A stretch of 64,000 nt of DNA from Sphingobacterium thalpophilum (GCA_945868825.1 CAMBMM010000001.1:806001-870000), one strand, 5' to 3'. Shown: positions 1-7,348, counted from the stretch's first letter. Made by a program: numbers and translations. Notes: a model not told the origin generated them from the letters alone.

Positions 1-1203
1 TAAATAAGGTTCATTTGTTTCATTGTCTAATGAGATAAAATCTAACTCATCGTAATCCGTATAATTGTACTTAATTGCATTTATGAATATATCTTTTATG
101 AACGGAACTTTATCTTGAGCCGAATAAATGAACATTTTATTCCTTGCTTTATCCATCTTAATATCTAAGTTGGTTTTATAATCTTGGTAACTTAGCTCTT
201 CTGTATTATATCGTTTCGAAAAAATATGATATATCTCATCAGTATATTTTGTATCACGTATTCTACCTATTATTTGAACTATTTGCATCTCTATATCTAA
301 AAGAGTATGCGTTCTTGCTCCGTCAGTAACTATGATAGTTCTACCTTCAGGGTCATAGATATCACATCCCTCAAATGCACTGCTGGTCAGGAAATTTATT
401 CGTTTAGGAATGTCTGAACTTTTAGACCTCTTTATTCCATTACTCAGGACTCTTTCACTGTGTCGAGAGTAGATAACCCTGGTGTTAGATTCATTTAAAT
501 CACACTCTTTAATAACCTTGTCAATTGTATCTAAACTATTGATAAAAATGTAGGCATTTCCTTCAATCTCGTTCTTTAAAAACTTGTTCACATTGTTTAT
601 GAGTGTAGCATTCAGTGATTTTTCAGCCATTACACCTATAATCTTTGGAAGTCTAAGATTTGTCCAGGAGGCTTCTACCATTTCAATCCCCTTTAGCTCA
701 GTAAATACGAAATCATCTGGAATTGGAGTTGCAGACATAAATGTATAAGACTTAAACTTCTTAAAATTCTTAAGTACAGTATTGCAGGCTGTTGACCTAT
801 AATCAAATGCAGTTAACAAACAATGGTATTCATCAATTAGTAAATTAAACTCTTTGGGGGTTAAACAAGACGTTAGCTTCATTAAACTATCATACGTGAC
901 CATAATCTTAGGAACTACAGCTCTCTTCAAATAGGATGTAACGTCTGAGGGTTTAAAGCCCGCGTAAATACCTAATATTTCATATGGGTAAGTATTTTTA
1001 TCCTTGTTAGATTGATTAATCTTATTGTCAATAAGCTCGGTTAGTGGTACGCATATAATAGTTGGTGAGCTGTCGGTAAGAGCAATTGTTGTTCCCCCAC
1101 ATCCAGTTTTGACTTTATTAAATATGCAGTCTTTAGGTAAGCCGTTCTTAAATTCTTCAACCTCTCCGAGATAAGAAAAATTGCCACAGTCAATTCTTTG
1201 CAT
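1..1203 (-). CDS. SF2 helicase-like protein, C-terminus cut by window edge
   Basis: An open frame of 401 codons reads from an ATG at 1203 to base 1 without a stop; a TAA directly precedes the ATG in frame, so the start is bounded. Superfamily 2 helicase motifs occur in the right order: a Walker-A-like TGCGGTT (res 33-39), motif Ia-like IICVPLTE (49-56), DEYH as motif II (124-127), SATP as motif III (157-160), FLTSSAFEGCDI as motif V (271-282) and QIIGRIRD as motif VI (310-317). The Walker A lacks the usual lysine (GCGGTT instead of GxGKT). The product presumably remodels nucleic acid; the substrate is unknown. Its AT-rich codon use differs from the core genes to the right. Lying beside a tRNA 3' end, it fits the edge of an integrated element. 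I cannot name the family. Confidence 0.72.
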   Translation of the reverse strand, partial: MQRIDCGNFSYLGEVEEFKNGLPKDCIFNKVKTGCGGTTIALTDSSPTIICVPLTELIDNKINQSNKDKNTYPYEILGIYAGFKPSDVTSYLKRAVVPKIMVTYDSLMKLTSCLTPKEFNLLIDEYHCLLTAFDYRSTACNTVLKNFKKFKSYTFMSATPIPDDFVFTELKGIEMVEASWTNLRLPKIIGVMAEKSLNATLINNVNKFLKNEIEGNAYIFINSLDTIDKVIKECDLNESNTRVIYSRHSERVLSNGIKRSKSSDIPKRINFLTSSAFEGCDIYDPEGRTIIVTDGARTHTLLDIEMQIVQIIGRIRDTKYTDEIYHIFSKRYNTEELSYQDYKTNLDIKMDKARNKMFIYSAQDKVPFIKDIFINAIKYNYTDYDELDFISLDNETNEPYL

Positions 1204-1321
1204 TTAGTATAAGCATTTAGGTTTTCTATTATACAGCTCAAAGCTGGGGTTACATTTTTTTAGCTTTTAGTATGTTATATACCCCAGAATCAAATTTTGT
1301 AACTAATTTTATTAGCATAAA

Positions 1322-1348
1322 TTTAGTATTTTAATATTAAATACTAAA
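1322..1348. repeat. 10-bp-arm inverted repeat upstream of helicase gene
   Basis: TTTAGTATTT (1322-1331) and AAATACTAAA (1339-1348) are perfect inverted arms around a 7-bp AT centre. The outer eight bases repeat as direct copies at 1203-1210 and 1266-1273, so the site may be a repressor operator or an iteron-like element for the minus-strand helicase gene. Position and symmetry are seen; function is inferred. Confidence 0.55.
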
Positions 1349-1700
1349 AATTTTACTATATAAGTTTTCCACAAGGCATAGTAAAATCTTAAATATTAGC
1401 TACTTACCCTATATATACAAATAATCAAAGAAAACTTGAGCTAATTATGGAATCTAAAGGTATTTAGCTCACAGAATCAGTTAAAATGAATTACTCTAAT
1501 AGCTAACAAACGCAAATCATTCTAAACAGAAATTATTAATAGTATTGATTTTGACCAAAGTTAATTCTAAAAGTGAGTCACTATATGAGTCAAATTTTAC
1601 TTAAATTAGTAGCTAATCAACCCAAGTGTTAACCAGACCCACTCGAGGGAGAAGTTCTTTAAAAAAGTAAGTAAAGGGAGAAAAAGGGATTAAAACCGCC

Positions 1701-1740
1701 TAAAACAACAAAACCCCAACCATTTCTGATTGAGGTTTTT
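1701..1740 (-). terminator. Intrinsic terminator of tRNA-Phe
   Basis: On the minus strand, arms 1730-1738 and 1711-1719 form a 9-bp stem with one G-T wobble around a 10-nt loop. A T-rich tract (TTTTGTTGTTTT) follows. It starts only a few bases past the tRNA 3' end, as expected for a monocistronic tRNA. Confidence 0.65.
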
Positions 1741-1742
1741 TG

Positions 1743-1815
1743 TGGTACCAGCTGGAATCGAACCAGCGACACAAGGATTTTCAGTCCTTTGCTCTACCAA
1801 CTGAGCTATGGTACC
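1743..1815 (-). tRNA. tRNA-Phe (anticodon GAA)
   Basis: The minus strand folds into a 73-nt cloverleaf: acceptor stem GGTACCA/TGGTACC with discriminator A, D-arm GCTC/GAGC, anticodon stem AAGGA/TCCTT with loop CTGAAAA, a 5-nt variable loop, and T-arm GCTGG-TTCGATT-CCAGC. The GAA anticodon gives phenylalanine. CCA is not encoded. The 3' end faces the AT-rich region on the left, the orientation usual for integration into the 3' end of a tRNA gene. Confidence 0.96.
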
Positions 1816-1833
1816 CCTTCCCATTGGGGACTG

Positions 1834-1841
1834 CAAAAGTA
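1834..1841 (-). promoter_or_regulatory. -7 element of tRNA-Phe promoter
   Basis: TACTTTTG on the minus strand matches the Bacteroidota TAnnTTTG element, 18 bp upstream of the tRNA 5' end. The -33 element is not clearly conserved. Confidence 0.55.
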
Positions 1842-1973
1842 ATCTCTTTTTTCGTTTCAGAAAATATTTTTTGAAAATAAATAGCCATAGGCATGAAATG
1901 CCTGATTTTATGCATTAAACCCCCTTGGCTTACTTAGAAAAATTCTAAATTAAAATTTATACATGCATAGCGA

Positions 1974-2002
1974 TTTGAATTTCGGTTAATTCATTAAATT
2001 CG
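1974..2002 (+). promoter_or_regulatory. Candidate promoter for the Fe-S oxidoreductase pair
   Basis: TTTG (1974-1977), 17 bp, then TAAATTCG (1995-2002), close to the Bacteroidota consensus TTTG-N19-TAnnTTTG. It ends 18 bp before the start codon at 2021. Confidence 0.4.
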
Positions 2003-2020
2003 CTGAGATTATAACCGCTT

Positions 2021-3322
2021 ATGCTTGCACAACTTATTTTCTTAGCCCTGAGCGCCTTTGCCATTTATCTGTTTGGCAAAAACGCAGGTAAAATTGGCAG
2101 AAACATCCATTTGGGGCTACCCGAAAACCGCTCGGACCGTAAATCGGAACGCCTTAAAACCATGTTATGGGTTGCCTTTGGGCAATCTAAAATGCAAACA
2201 CGCCCCGTAGCAGCCATTTTACACTTATTCCTGTACCTGGGTTTCGTCATCATAAACATTGAGGTTTTAGAAATTGTAATCGATGGTTTATTTGGTACGC
2301 ACCGCATATTTGCCCAGCCTTTGGGACAAGTTTATGGCGTTCTCATTGGTGCGTTTGAGGTATTGGCGTTCTTGGTATTGGTAGCCTGCGTCATCTTTTT
2401 AATCCGAAGAAATGTATTAAAACTTCGCCGTTTTAGCGGTGTCGAAATGACCGAGTGGCCAAAATCGGATGCCAATTATATTCTCATCATCGAAATATTA
2501 TTGATGTCAGCTTTTTTAACCATGAATGCCGCCGATAGCAAATTACAACAATTGGGCGTAACACACTACATTCCGGTGGGTACATTTCCGGTAAGCTCTT
2601 GGTTAATGGGCCTTTTGCCTAACTCAACTACAGCTCTGGTATTGATAGAAAGAGGCTGTTGGTGGTTTCACATCGTAGGTATTTTTGCCTTTTTAAATTA
2701 CTTGCCCTATTCTAAACACTTGCATATTTTATTGGCCTTTCCGGCAACCTATTTTAGTAAATTAAGCCCTAAAGGTCAGTTTAACAACATGGACTCGGTT
2801 AGCAACGAAGTAAAAGCCATGCTCGATACCAGCTACACCCCTACTCCAGTTGCAGCGGGAAGCACCTTTGGCGCTAAAGATGTACAAGGTTTAAGTTGGA
2901 AAAATTTGTTAGATGCCTACAGCTGCACCGAATGTGGAAGATGCACCTCCGTGTGTCCGGCCAATTTAACGGGCAAACTTTTATCTCCACGTAAAATAAT
3001 GATGGATACCCGCGATCGCTTAACCGAAGTGGGGAAAGGCATAGATGCGCATGGAGTAGATTTTAAAGACGATAAAAGTTTATTGGACACATACGTTAGC
3101 CGTGAAGAAATTTGGGCCTGTACCACCTGCAATGCCTGTACAGATGCTTGCCCAATTAATTTAGATCCGCTAAATATTATTGTAGAATTACGCCGCTTTG
3201 CGGTGATGGAAGAAGCCCAAGCTGCTGCAAGTGTAAACAGCATGTTTGGCAATTTAGAAAATAACGGTGCCCCTTGGAAATATGCTCCGAGCGACCGATT
3301 TAATTGGGCAACAAAGGAATAA
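2021..3322 (+). CDS. Membrane-bound 4Fe-4S protein, heterodisulfide-reductase C/D-like
   Basis: 433 residues. The first two thirds hold about five membrane segments (near 1-20, 62-85, 105-127, 153-172, 212-236), including a His-containing WWFHIVGIF stretch that could bind haem. The cytoplasmic C-terminal part has two 4Fe-4S motifs, CTECGRCTSVCP near 302 and CTTCNACTDACP near 367. The layout is that of Fe-S oxidoreductases related to HdrC/HdrD, GlpC and DsrK. The next gene begins 4 bp later and supplies the HdrB-like CCG subunit, so the two should form one complex passing electrons between the quinone pool and an unknown soluble substrate. Family-level function is well supported; the physiological substrate is not known. 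Confidence 0.85.
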   Translation: MLAQLIFLALSAFAIYLFGKNAGKIGRNIHLGLPENRSDRKSERLKTMLWVAFGQSKMQTRPVAAILHLFLYLGFVIINIEVLEIVIDGLFGTHRIFAQPLGQVYGVLIGAFEVLAFLVLVACVIFLIRRNVLKLRRFSGVEMTEWPKSDANYILIIEILLMSAFLTMNAADSKLQQLGVTHYIPVGTFPVSSWLMGLLPNSTTALVLIERGCWWFHIVGIFAFLNYLPYSKHLHILLAFPATYFSKLSPKGQFNNMDSVSNEVKAMLDTSYTPTPVAAGSTFGAKDVQGLSWKNLLDAYSCTECGRCTSVCPANLTGKLLSPRKIMMDTRDRLTEVGKGIDAHGVDFKDDKSLLDTYVSREEIWACTTCNACTDACPINLDPLNIIVELRRFAVMEEAQAAASVNSMFGNLENNGAPWKYAPSDRFNWATKE

Positions 3323-3326
3323 AAAA

Positions 3327-4118
3327 ATGAGCGAATTAATTATACCAACCATGGCCGAATTGCTGGCCAAAGGCGAAGAGCCGGAAATTTTATTTTGGGT
3401 AGGCTGTGCAGGTAGCTTTGACGAACGTGCGCAAAAAATTACCCGCGATATTTGTAAAATATTGCAGCATGTGGGCATAAAATTTGCGGTATTGGGTACC
3501 GAGGAGAGTTGTACTGGCGACCCTGCTAAACGGGCCGGAAACGAGTTTTTGTTCCAAATGCAAGCCATGACCAATATTGAGCTCTTAAATGCCTACAACG
3601 TAAAAAAAATAGTTACCGGCTGTCCGCATTGCTTTAACACCTTACGCAACGAATATCCGGGTTTGGGCGGCAACTATGATGTAATTCACCATAGCCAATT
3701 GATTCAAGAATTAATAAACGATGGAAAATTACGTGCAGAAGGAGGCGAATCGTTTAAAGGCAAAAAAATAACCTTCCACGACCCCTGTTATTTAGGCCGA
3801 GCTAACAATGTGTACGAAGCTCCACGTAAAGCTTTAGAAGTATTAGATGCCGATTTGGTAGAATTAAAACGTTGCAAATCGAATGGTTTATGCTGTGGTG
3901 CCGGTGGTGCGCAAATGTTTAAAGAGCCCGAAGCAGGAAACAAAGACATCAATATTGAACGTACGGAAGAAATATTAGCCGTAAAGCCTCAAATTGTAGC
4001 CGCAGGTTGTCCATTTTGCATGACCATGCTTAGCGATGGTATTAAGAATTTTGATAAGGAAAAAGAGGTAGAGGTATTGGATATTGCAGAAATTACGGTC
4101 CGAGCAAACGGTCTTTAA
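3327..4118 (+). CDS. CCG-domain Fe-S oxidoreductase subunit, HdrB/LutA-like
   Basis: 263 residues with two cysteine-rich CCG domains: WVGCAGSFD near 25, TGCPHC near 100, HDPCYLGR near 150, GLCCGAGG near 190 and AGCPFC near 232. In HdrB, GlpC and LutA such motifs hold a non-cubane or cubane Fe-S cluster at the substrate site. No membrane segment, so it is probably the cytoplasmic partner of the preceding membrane protein. I chose ATG 3327 rather than an in-frame ATG at 3267, because 3327 follows the upstream stop by 4 bp, has AAAGGAAT before it, and gives the usual short N-terminus. Confidence 0.85.
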   Translation: MSELIIPTMAELLAKGEEPEILFWVGCAGSFDERAQKITRDICKILQHVGIKFAVLGTEESCTGDPAKRAGNEFLFQMQAMTNIELLNAYNVKKIVTGCPHCFNTLRNEYPGLGGNYDVIHHSQLIQELINDGKLRAEGGESFKGKKITFHDPCYLGRANNVYEAPRKALEVLDADLVELKRCKSNGLCCGAGGAQMFKEPEAGNKDINIERTEEILAVKPQIVAAGCPFCMTMLSDGIKNFDKEKEVEVLDIAEITVRANGL

Positions 4119-4600
4119 TTCCGAAGGTTAAGTTTATCGCGTACCTGCATGAAACAGGTATTTAGTTCAGCTAAGTCGTCTGCCTGCATGCCTTTTAGTG
4201 GTAAACGTAGTTCATTTGCCATCGAATCTATATTCCCTCTACTATCACGAAAGGTTTGCACAATTACACTTTCGGCTCGAGTATGTAGTACTAAATAACC
4301 ACTTTGGGTAGTTCCTAAATAATCTACGTCTTCCAATTGACTCAAATTAAAGGCAAAATATTCTTGTCGGCCACTGGCCAAGGTGCGGCGATACCGAAAA
4401 AAACCTTCTTTCGTAAGCTGGAAATCTACTTTTTTCACCTGAACCCGATCTAATTCTGGTGCATAGTTTAGGTTTAATTTATCTTGACATGCTTGCAAGC
4501 ACTCCAATACATCGGGGCCAGAAAATGCAAACAAAGCAAGCAAAACCAGTAAACTAGCTCCTCTAAAAAGAGTAAAATAGGATGATTTCATAAAATTCAT
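4115..4600 (-). CDS. Secreted protein of unknown function
   Basis: 161 residues starting with a short basic segment and a hydrophobic stretch (about 14-28) that looks like a signal peptide, probably cleaved near residue 28. The mature part is mixed alpha/beta with no motif I recognise. It contains ECLQAC and a lone cysteine near the C-terminus. It converges on the Fe-S gene with a 4-bp overlap of coding ends. An alternative start three codons in (4591) would give MKSSYF. Periplasmic location is inferred from the signal peptide. Confidence 0.6.
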   Translation of the reverse strand: MNFMKSSYFTLFRGASLLVLLALFAFSGPDVLECLQACQDKLNLNYAPELDRVQVKKVDFQLTKEGFFRYRRTLASGRQEYFAFNLSQLEDVDYLGTTQSGYLVLHTRAESVIVQTFRDSRGNIDSMANELRLPLKGMQADDLAELNTCFMQVRDKLNLRN

Positions 4601-4629
4601 CCCAAATTAATAATTTGATACCTTTGTAC

Positions 4630-5112
4630 ATGAACTTTTCTGAAAATTCTAGGGTCTGGATTTATCAAGCGGATAGAAATTTGGCGCCACAAGAGCTTAC
4701 CTCCATTCAAAACCGGTTAAATACTTTTGTCGCTACTTGGGAAGCGCATGGAAAAGTCCTTAAAGCTGCAGCAGAAATTAAATACAATCGATTTATACTG
4801 TTGGTGGTGGATGAGACCCAAGCCCCTGTAACAGGTTGCGCTATCGATAAATCGGTAGCCGTGCTCAAAACCATCGAGCAAGAGTTTAATTTGGGTCTTT
4901 TCAATCGGATGCAAATCGCTTACCGAGACGAACATGGAATTCAGGTTTGTAGTAAAACAGCTTTTGAAGAGTTAATAGCCAAAGGCTTAGTAACTGAAGA
5001 TACGGTGGTGTTTAACAATTTAGCCCAAACCTACGGGGCTTTACAAACAGCCTGGGAAGTACCCGCCAAAAAAAGCTGGCACAGTACATTATTCAGTAAA
5101 TTCTTAATCTAA
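4630..5112 (+). CDS. Conserved Bacteroidota protein often mislabelled 'ABC transporter ATPase'
   Basis: 160 residues beginning MNFSENSRVWIY. The sequence matches from memory a small soluble family conserved across Bacteroidota that databases name ABC transporter ATPase. It has no Walker A, signature or Walker B motif, so the name is not supported; CAIDKSV in mid-protein and the C-terminal KSW are typical of the family. Function unknown. A TTG at 4615 would add five residues, but a TACCTTTG -7 element (4619-4626) overlaps that stretch, favouring ATG 4630 and an almost leaderless mRNA. It overlaps the convergent mtgA by 9 bp. Confidence 0.75.
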   Translation: MNFSENSRVWIYQADRNLAPQELTSIQNRLNTFVATWEAHGKVLKAAAEIKYNRFILLVVDETQAPVTGCAIDKSVAVLKTIEQEFNLGLFNRMQIAYRDEHGIQVCSKTAFEELIAKGLVTEDTVVFNNLAQTYGALQTAWEVPAKKSWHSTLFSKFLI

Positions 5113-5775
5113 AGGCACTTTCCTAAGCCTGCTCATATTGCGTAAAATAAGTGCCTGGCGAAAGTAAACCTTCGAATTTGGTTTTGCCGGACTCCATCGC
5201 AAGGGATTGGGTAATACCGCAACCAACATAGCCGCTTGTCCTTTAGATAAACTCTGGGCCGATTTGCCGTAATAGGCTTGGGTAGCCGCCTCGGCACCAT
5301 AAATGCCATTGCCCATTTCAATTACATTTAAATAAACCTCCAAGGTGCGTTGTTTAGACCAAAGCACTTCTATCAATACGGTAAAATAGGCTTCAAAACC
5401 TTTACGTACCCAGGAACGACCAGGCCATAAAAACACATTTTTAGCCGTTTGTTGCGTAATGGTACTTCCTCCGCTTACCCTACGGCCCCGTTGATTTTTC
5501 TCGTAAGCACGTTGAATAGCCTTAAAATCGAAACCCCAATGATCCATAAAGGCGGCATCTTCTCCAGCCAAAGCGGCCCGTTTTAAATTGGTAGATAATT
5601 GATCGTAATTTAGCCACTTACGCTCCATTTTAAACGATTTGCCATCCGATTGACGCTCCATACTCCGCTGCACCATTAACCAGGTAATGGGCGGATTTAC
5701 GAAGCGATACAAGAATACCCAAGCACTAGTAAGGATAAGAAAACTGAAAATAATTTTTTTTAGGATACTAAACAT
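5104..5775 (-). CDS. mtgA: Monofunctional peptidoglycan glycosyltransferase
   Basis: 223 residues. It polymerises lipid II into glycan strands at the outer face of the inner membrane. A single N-terminal membrane anchor (about 5-25) is followed by a GT51 domain: EDAAFMDHWGFD with catalytic Glu72, then GGSTITQQTAKN (near 107) and KQRTLEVYLN with the second glutamate. There is no transpeptidase domain, and the length fits MtgA rather than a class A PBP. Located downstream of the rpsF operon on the same strand but separated by a strong terminator, so probably transcribed alone. Confidence 0.92.
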   Translation of the reverse strand: MFSILKKIIFSFLILTSAWVFLYRFVNPPITWLMVQRSMERQSDGKSFKMERKWLNYDQLSTNLKRAALAGEDAAFMDHWGFDFKAIQRAYEKNQRGRRVSGGSTITQQTAKNVFLWPGRSWVRKGFEAYFTVLIEVLWSKQRTLEVYLNVIEMGNGIYGAEAATQAYYGKSAQSLSKGQAAMLVAVLPNPLRWSPAKPNSKVYFRQALILRNMSRLRKVPLD

Positions 5776-5818
5776 GGGCCTTTGTTTGGATGTACTAAAG
5801 TAGAAATTCTAAGGGCAT

Positions 5819-5852
5819 AAAAAAAGCGCCCCGAAAATTCGGGGCGCTTTTG
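5819..5852 (-). terminator. Terminator of the rpsF-rpsR-rplI operon
   Basis: Near-perfect GC-rich stem (GCGCCCCGAA/TTCGGGGCGC, 5826-5847) flanked by A and T runs. On the minus strand it follows rplI by about 20 bp and is followed by seven T residues. Confidence 0.85.
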
Positions 5853-5868
5853 TGTTTTTGAGTAAACC

Positions 5869-6312
5869 TTACTCGGCAACTACTTCAAAAGCAACTTGAA
5901 CTTTCACTTCTTTATGTAAGTTTAGGTTTACCAAGTATTCACCTACTTCTTTAGGGTCGGTTTCGAACGTAATTCTACGACGATCTACCTCAAAGCCCGC
6001 TTTTTTCAAAGCATCAGCAATTTGAATCGTGTTTACCGAACCGAAGATTTTACCGGTTTCGCCCGCTTTTGCACCTATAGATAATTTAACTCCGTCCAAA
6101 CGAGTAGCAATTGCTTCTGCGTCTTTCTTGATTTTATCTTGTTTAAAAGCAGCTTGTTTTAAGTTTTCAGCCAATACTTTCTTTGCAGACTCGGTTGCCA
6201 ACATTCCATATCCCTTAGGAATTAAGAAGTTACGGCCATAACCGGGTTTTACATTTACGATATCGTCTTTTTCGCCAAGACTTTTAATATCCTGTTTTAA
6301 GATAATTTCCAT
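5869..6312 (-). CDS. rplI: 50S ribosomal protein L9
   Basis: 147 residues, the normal L9 length. The N-terminal domain has the conserved MEIILKQDIKSLGEKDD opening and the GYGRNFLIPKGYG loop that binds 23S rRNA. A lysine-rich connecting helix (about 40-75) leads to a C-terminal globular domain. Third gene of the rpsF-rpsR-rplI operon, 16 bp after rpsR, followed by an intrinsic terminator. Confidence 0.97.
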   Translation of the reverse strand: MEIILKQDIKSLGEKDDIVNVKPGYGRNFLIPKGYGMLATESAKKVLAENLKQAAFKQDKIKKDAEAIATRLDGVKLSIGAKAGETGKIFGSVNTIQIADALKKAGFEVDRRRITFETDPKEVGEYLVNLNLHKEVKVQVAFEVVAE

Positions 6313-6328
6313 TTCGTGTGTCCCCCTG

Positions 6329-6592
6329 TTATTTTAATGAGTCTGTAACATATGGTAACAAGCCGATGTGACGAGCACGTTTAACAGCTTGGGCTACTTT
6401 ACGTTGAAATTTTAACGACGTACCGGTTAAACGGCGTGGTAATAATTTACCTTGATCGTTAATGAATTTCAACAAGAAGTTAGCGTCTTTGTAATCGATA
6501 TACTGAATTCCGTTCTTTTTAAAACGGCAGTATTTCTTACGATTATCCTCCACTTTGGGAGAAGTAACGTATTGAATTTGTTCTTTAGCCAT
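6329..6592 (-). CDS. rpsR: 30S ribosomal protein S18
   Basis: 87 residues. It contains the S18 core [17 protein letters not shown] followed by the [30 protein letters not shown] signature (in parts: [17 protein letters not shown]). S18 forms a heterodimer with S6 on the platform of the 30S subunit. Its start overlaps the end of rpsF by 8 bp, indicating translational coupling of the two partners. Confidence 0.97.
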   Translation of the reverse strand: MAKEQIQYVTSPKVEDNRKKYCRFKKNGIQYIDYKDANFLLKFINDQGKLLPRRLTGTSLKFQRKVAQAVKRARHIGLLPYVTDSLK

Positions 6593-6959
6593 TGCTTACT
6601 TCCTCCTCTACTTTTTCAGTTTTCTTTTTATTGAAGGCACCACTGCGTTTTTTCTCGTTGTACGCAATAGCATGCTTGTCTAAAGCGGTAGTTAAGAAAC
6701 GCATAACACGCTCGTCACGCTTAAATTCAACCTCCAGTTTGTTAATAAATTCACCCGGAGCCTTAAATTCAGTTAGGTGGTAATACCCAGTCGTTTTCTT
6801 TTGAATTGGGTATGCAAGTTTTTTCAAACCCCAATTATCCTCTTGGATAATTTCGGCTCCATTATCTTTCAGCAGCATGGTAAATTTGGCAATTGCTTCT
6901 TTTACAGCTTCTTCAGACAACAACGGGGTAAGAATGATTACGGTTTCGTACTGTTGCAT
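6585..6959 (-). CDS. rpsF: 30S ribosomal protein S6
   Basis: 124 residues. Typical S6 start [17 protein letters not shown], the [20 protein letters not shown] motif region, and ERVMRFLT near 88-95. The last ~25 residues are a charged Lys/Glu-rich tail common in S6. First gene of the operon with rpsR and rplI. A consensus promoter lies at 6999-7029, and a small hairpin sits in the 5' leader. Confidence 0.97.
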   Translation of the reverse strand: MQQYETVIILTPLLSEEAVKEAIAKFTMLLKDNGAEIIQEDNWGLKKLAYPIQKKTTGYYHLTEFKAPGEFINKLEVEFKRDERVMRFLTTALDKHAIAYNEKKRSGAFNKKKTEKVEEEVSNG

Positions 6960-6977
6960 AAATGTTTTTTTAATAAT

Positions 6978-7029
6978 CCGCTCTTTTTAAGCGGGACGCA
7001 AATTTAGAGATAATTTCCATAAAATCAAA
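6978..7029 (-). promoter_or_regulatory. rpsF promoter and leader hairpin
   Basis: On the minus strand TTTG (7026-7029), 19 bp, then TAAATTTG (6999-7006): an exact match to the Bacteroidota consensus. Just downstream, CCGCT (6990-6994) and AGCGG (6978-6982) form a 5-bp hairpin with a 7-nt loop in the leader. S6:S18 autoregulatory leaders with a CCG element exist in other bacteria; whether this hairpin is one is not established. Confidence 0.7.
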
Positions 7030-7348
7030 TACTTCGGTAGCCTATAATCAAAGTAATGTAAATACCATAAAAAAAGCGGCGAAGTTTTGGGAACCTCTGC
7101 CGCTTTTTAACACACCAAATTGAAACATTAGAAATATTAAAACCTATATTATAAGTTTAATACCATGGTACTAAGTTGCGGCATTCTGCAAATCATTACC
7201 ATAAAAAAATGACTAACGGTAGCTTTTGGTAGACGAACGAACATAATATCCGATAAACGGTAATTTACAACCTAAATATACCGAAGCATTCAGTGTCAAT
7301 TTGGGAAAATTTTTGTAGAAACAAGATCTTATGGTTAATTTAGGAGCG
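7007..7348. other. Intergenic region between rpsF and dnaX
   Basis: About 340 bp between divergent genes. It contains the rpsF -33 element, a terminator-like hairpin at 7071-7108, a palindrome TACCATGGTA near 7163-7172, and AT-rich sequence with no convincing ORF. A terminator between divergent genes suggests a short transcript ends there. Confidence 0.45.
7066..7110. terminator. Bidirectional terminator-like hairpin in a divergent intergenic region
   Basis: AAAAAGCGGC (7071-7080) pairs with GCCGCTTTTT (7099-7108) around an 18-nt loop, giving T runs on both strands. Neither flanking gene is read towards it: rpsF and dnaX point away. It may end a small RNA or transcripts entering from outside. 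Confidence 0.55.

Larger units (their letters stand above)
1204..1742. other. AT-rich gene-free interval between helicase gene and tRNA-Phe
   Basis: No convincing ORF on either strand. The stretch is very AT-rich. It contains the octamer TTTAGTAT at 1203-1210, 1266-1273 and 1322-1329 and its inverse at 1341-1348, a tandem TGAGTCA pair (1574-1580 and 1586-1592), and the tRNA terminator near 1701-1740. It probably holds the control region of the helicase gene and an element boundary. That is inference, since no integrase gene or second attachment site is visible. Confidence 0.5.

Noticed and set aside
1041-1241. 66-codon minus-strand ORF overlapping the helicase start
   Set aside because: It lies out of frame within the helicase gene, which has ordered helicase motifs; the short frame has none.
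1-1742. Left attachment repeat of tRNA-Phe
   Set aside because: I searched by eye for a second copy of the tRNA 3' end in the left region and found none, so no att pair is annotated.
3267-3326. Upstream start for the CCG-domain protein
   Set aside because: It would overlap the previous gene's coding end by 56 bp and add 20 residues unlike the family N-terminus.
4630-5112. ABC transporter ATPase function for the 160-residue protein
   Set aside because: None of the ABC ATPase motifs is present; the common database name is an error carried forward.
7163-7172. TACCATGGTA palindrome as an operator
   Set aside because: A 10-bp palindrome in isolation, far from the identified promoters, is not enough to support a regulatory site.
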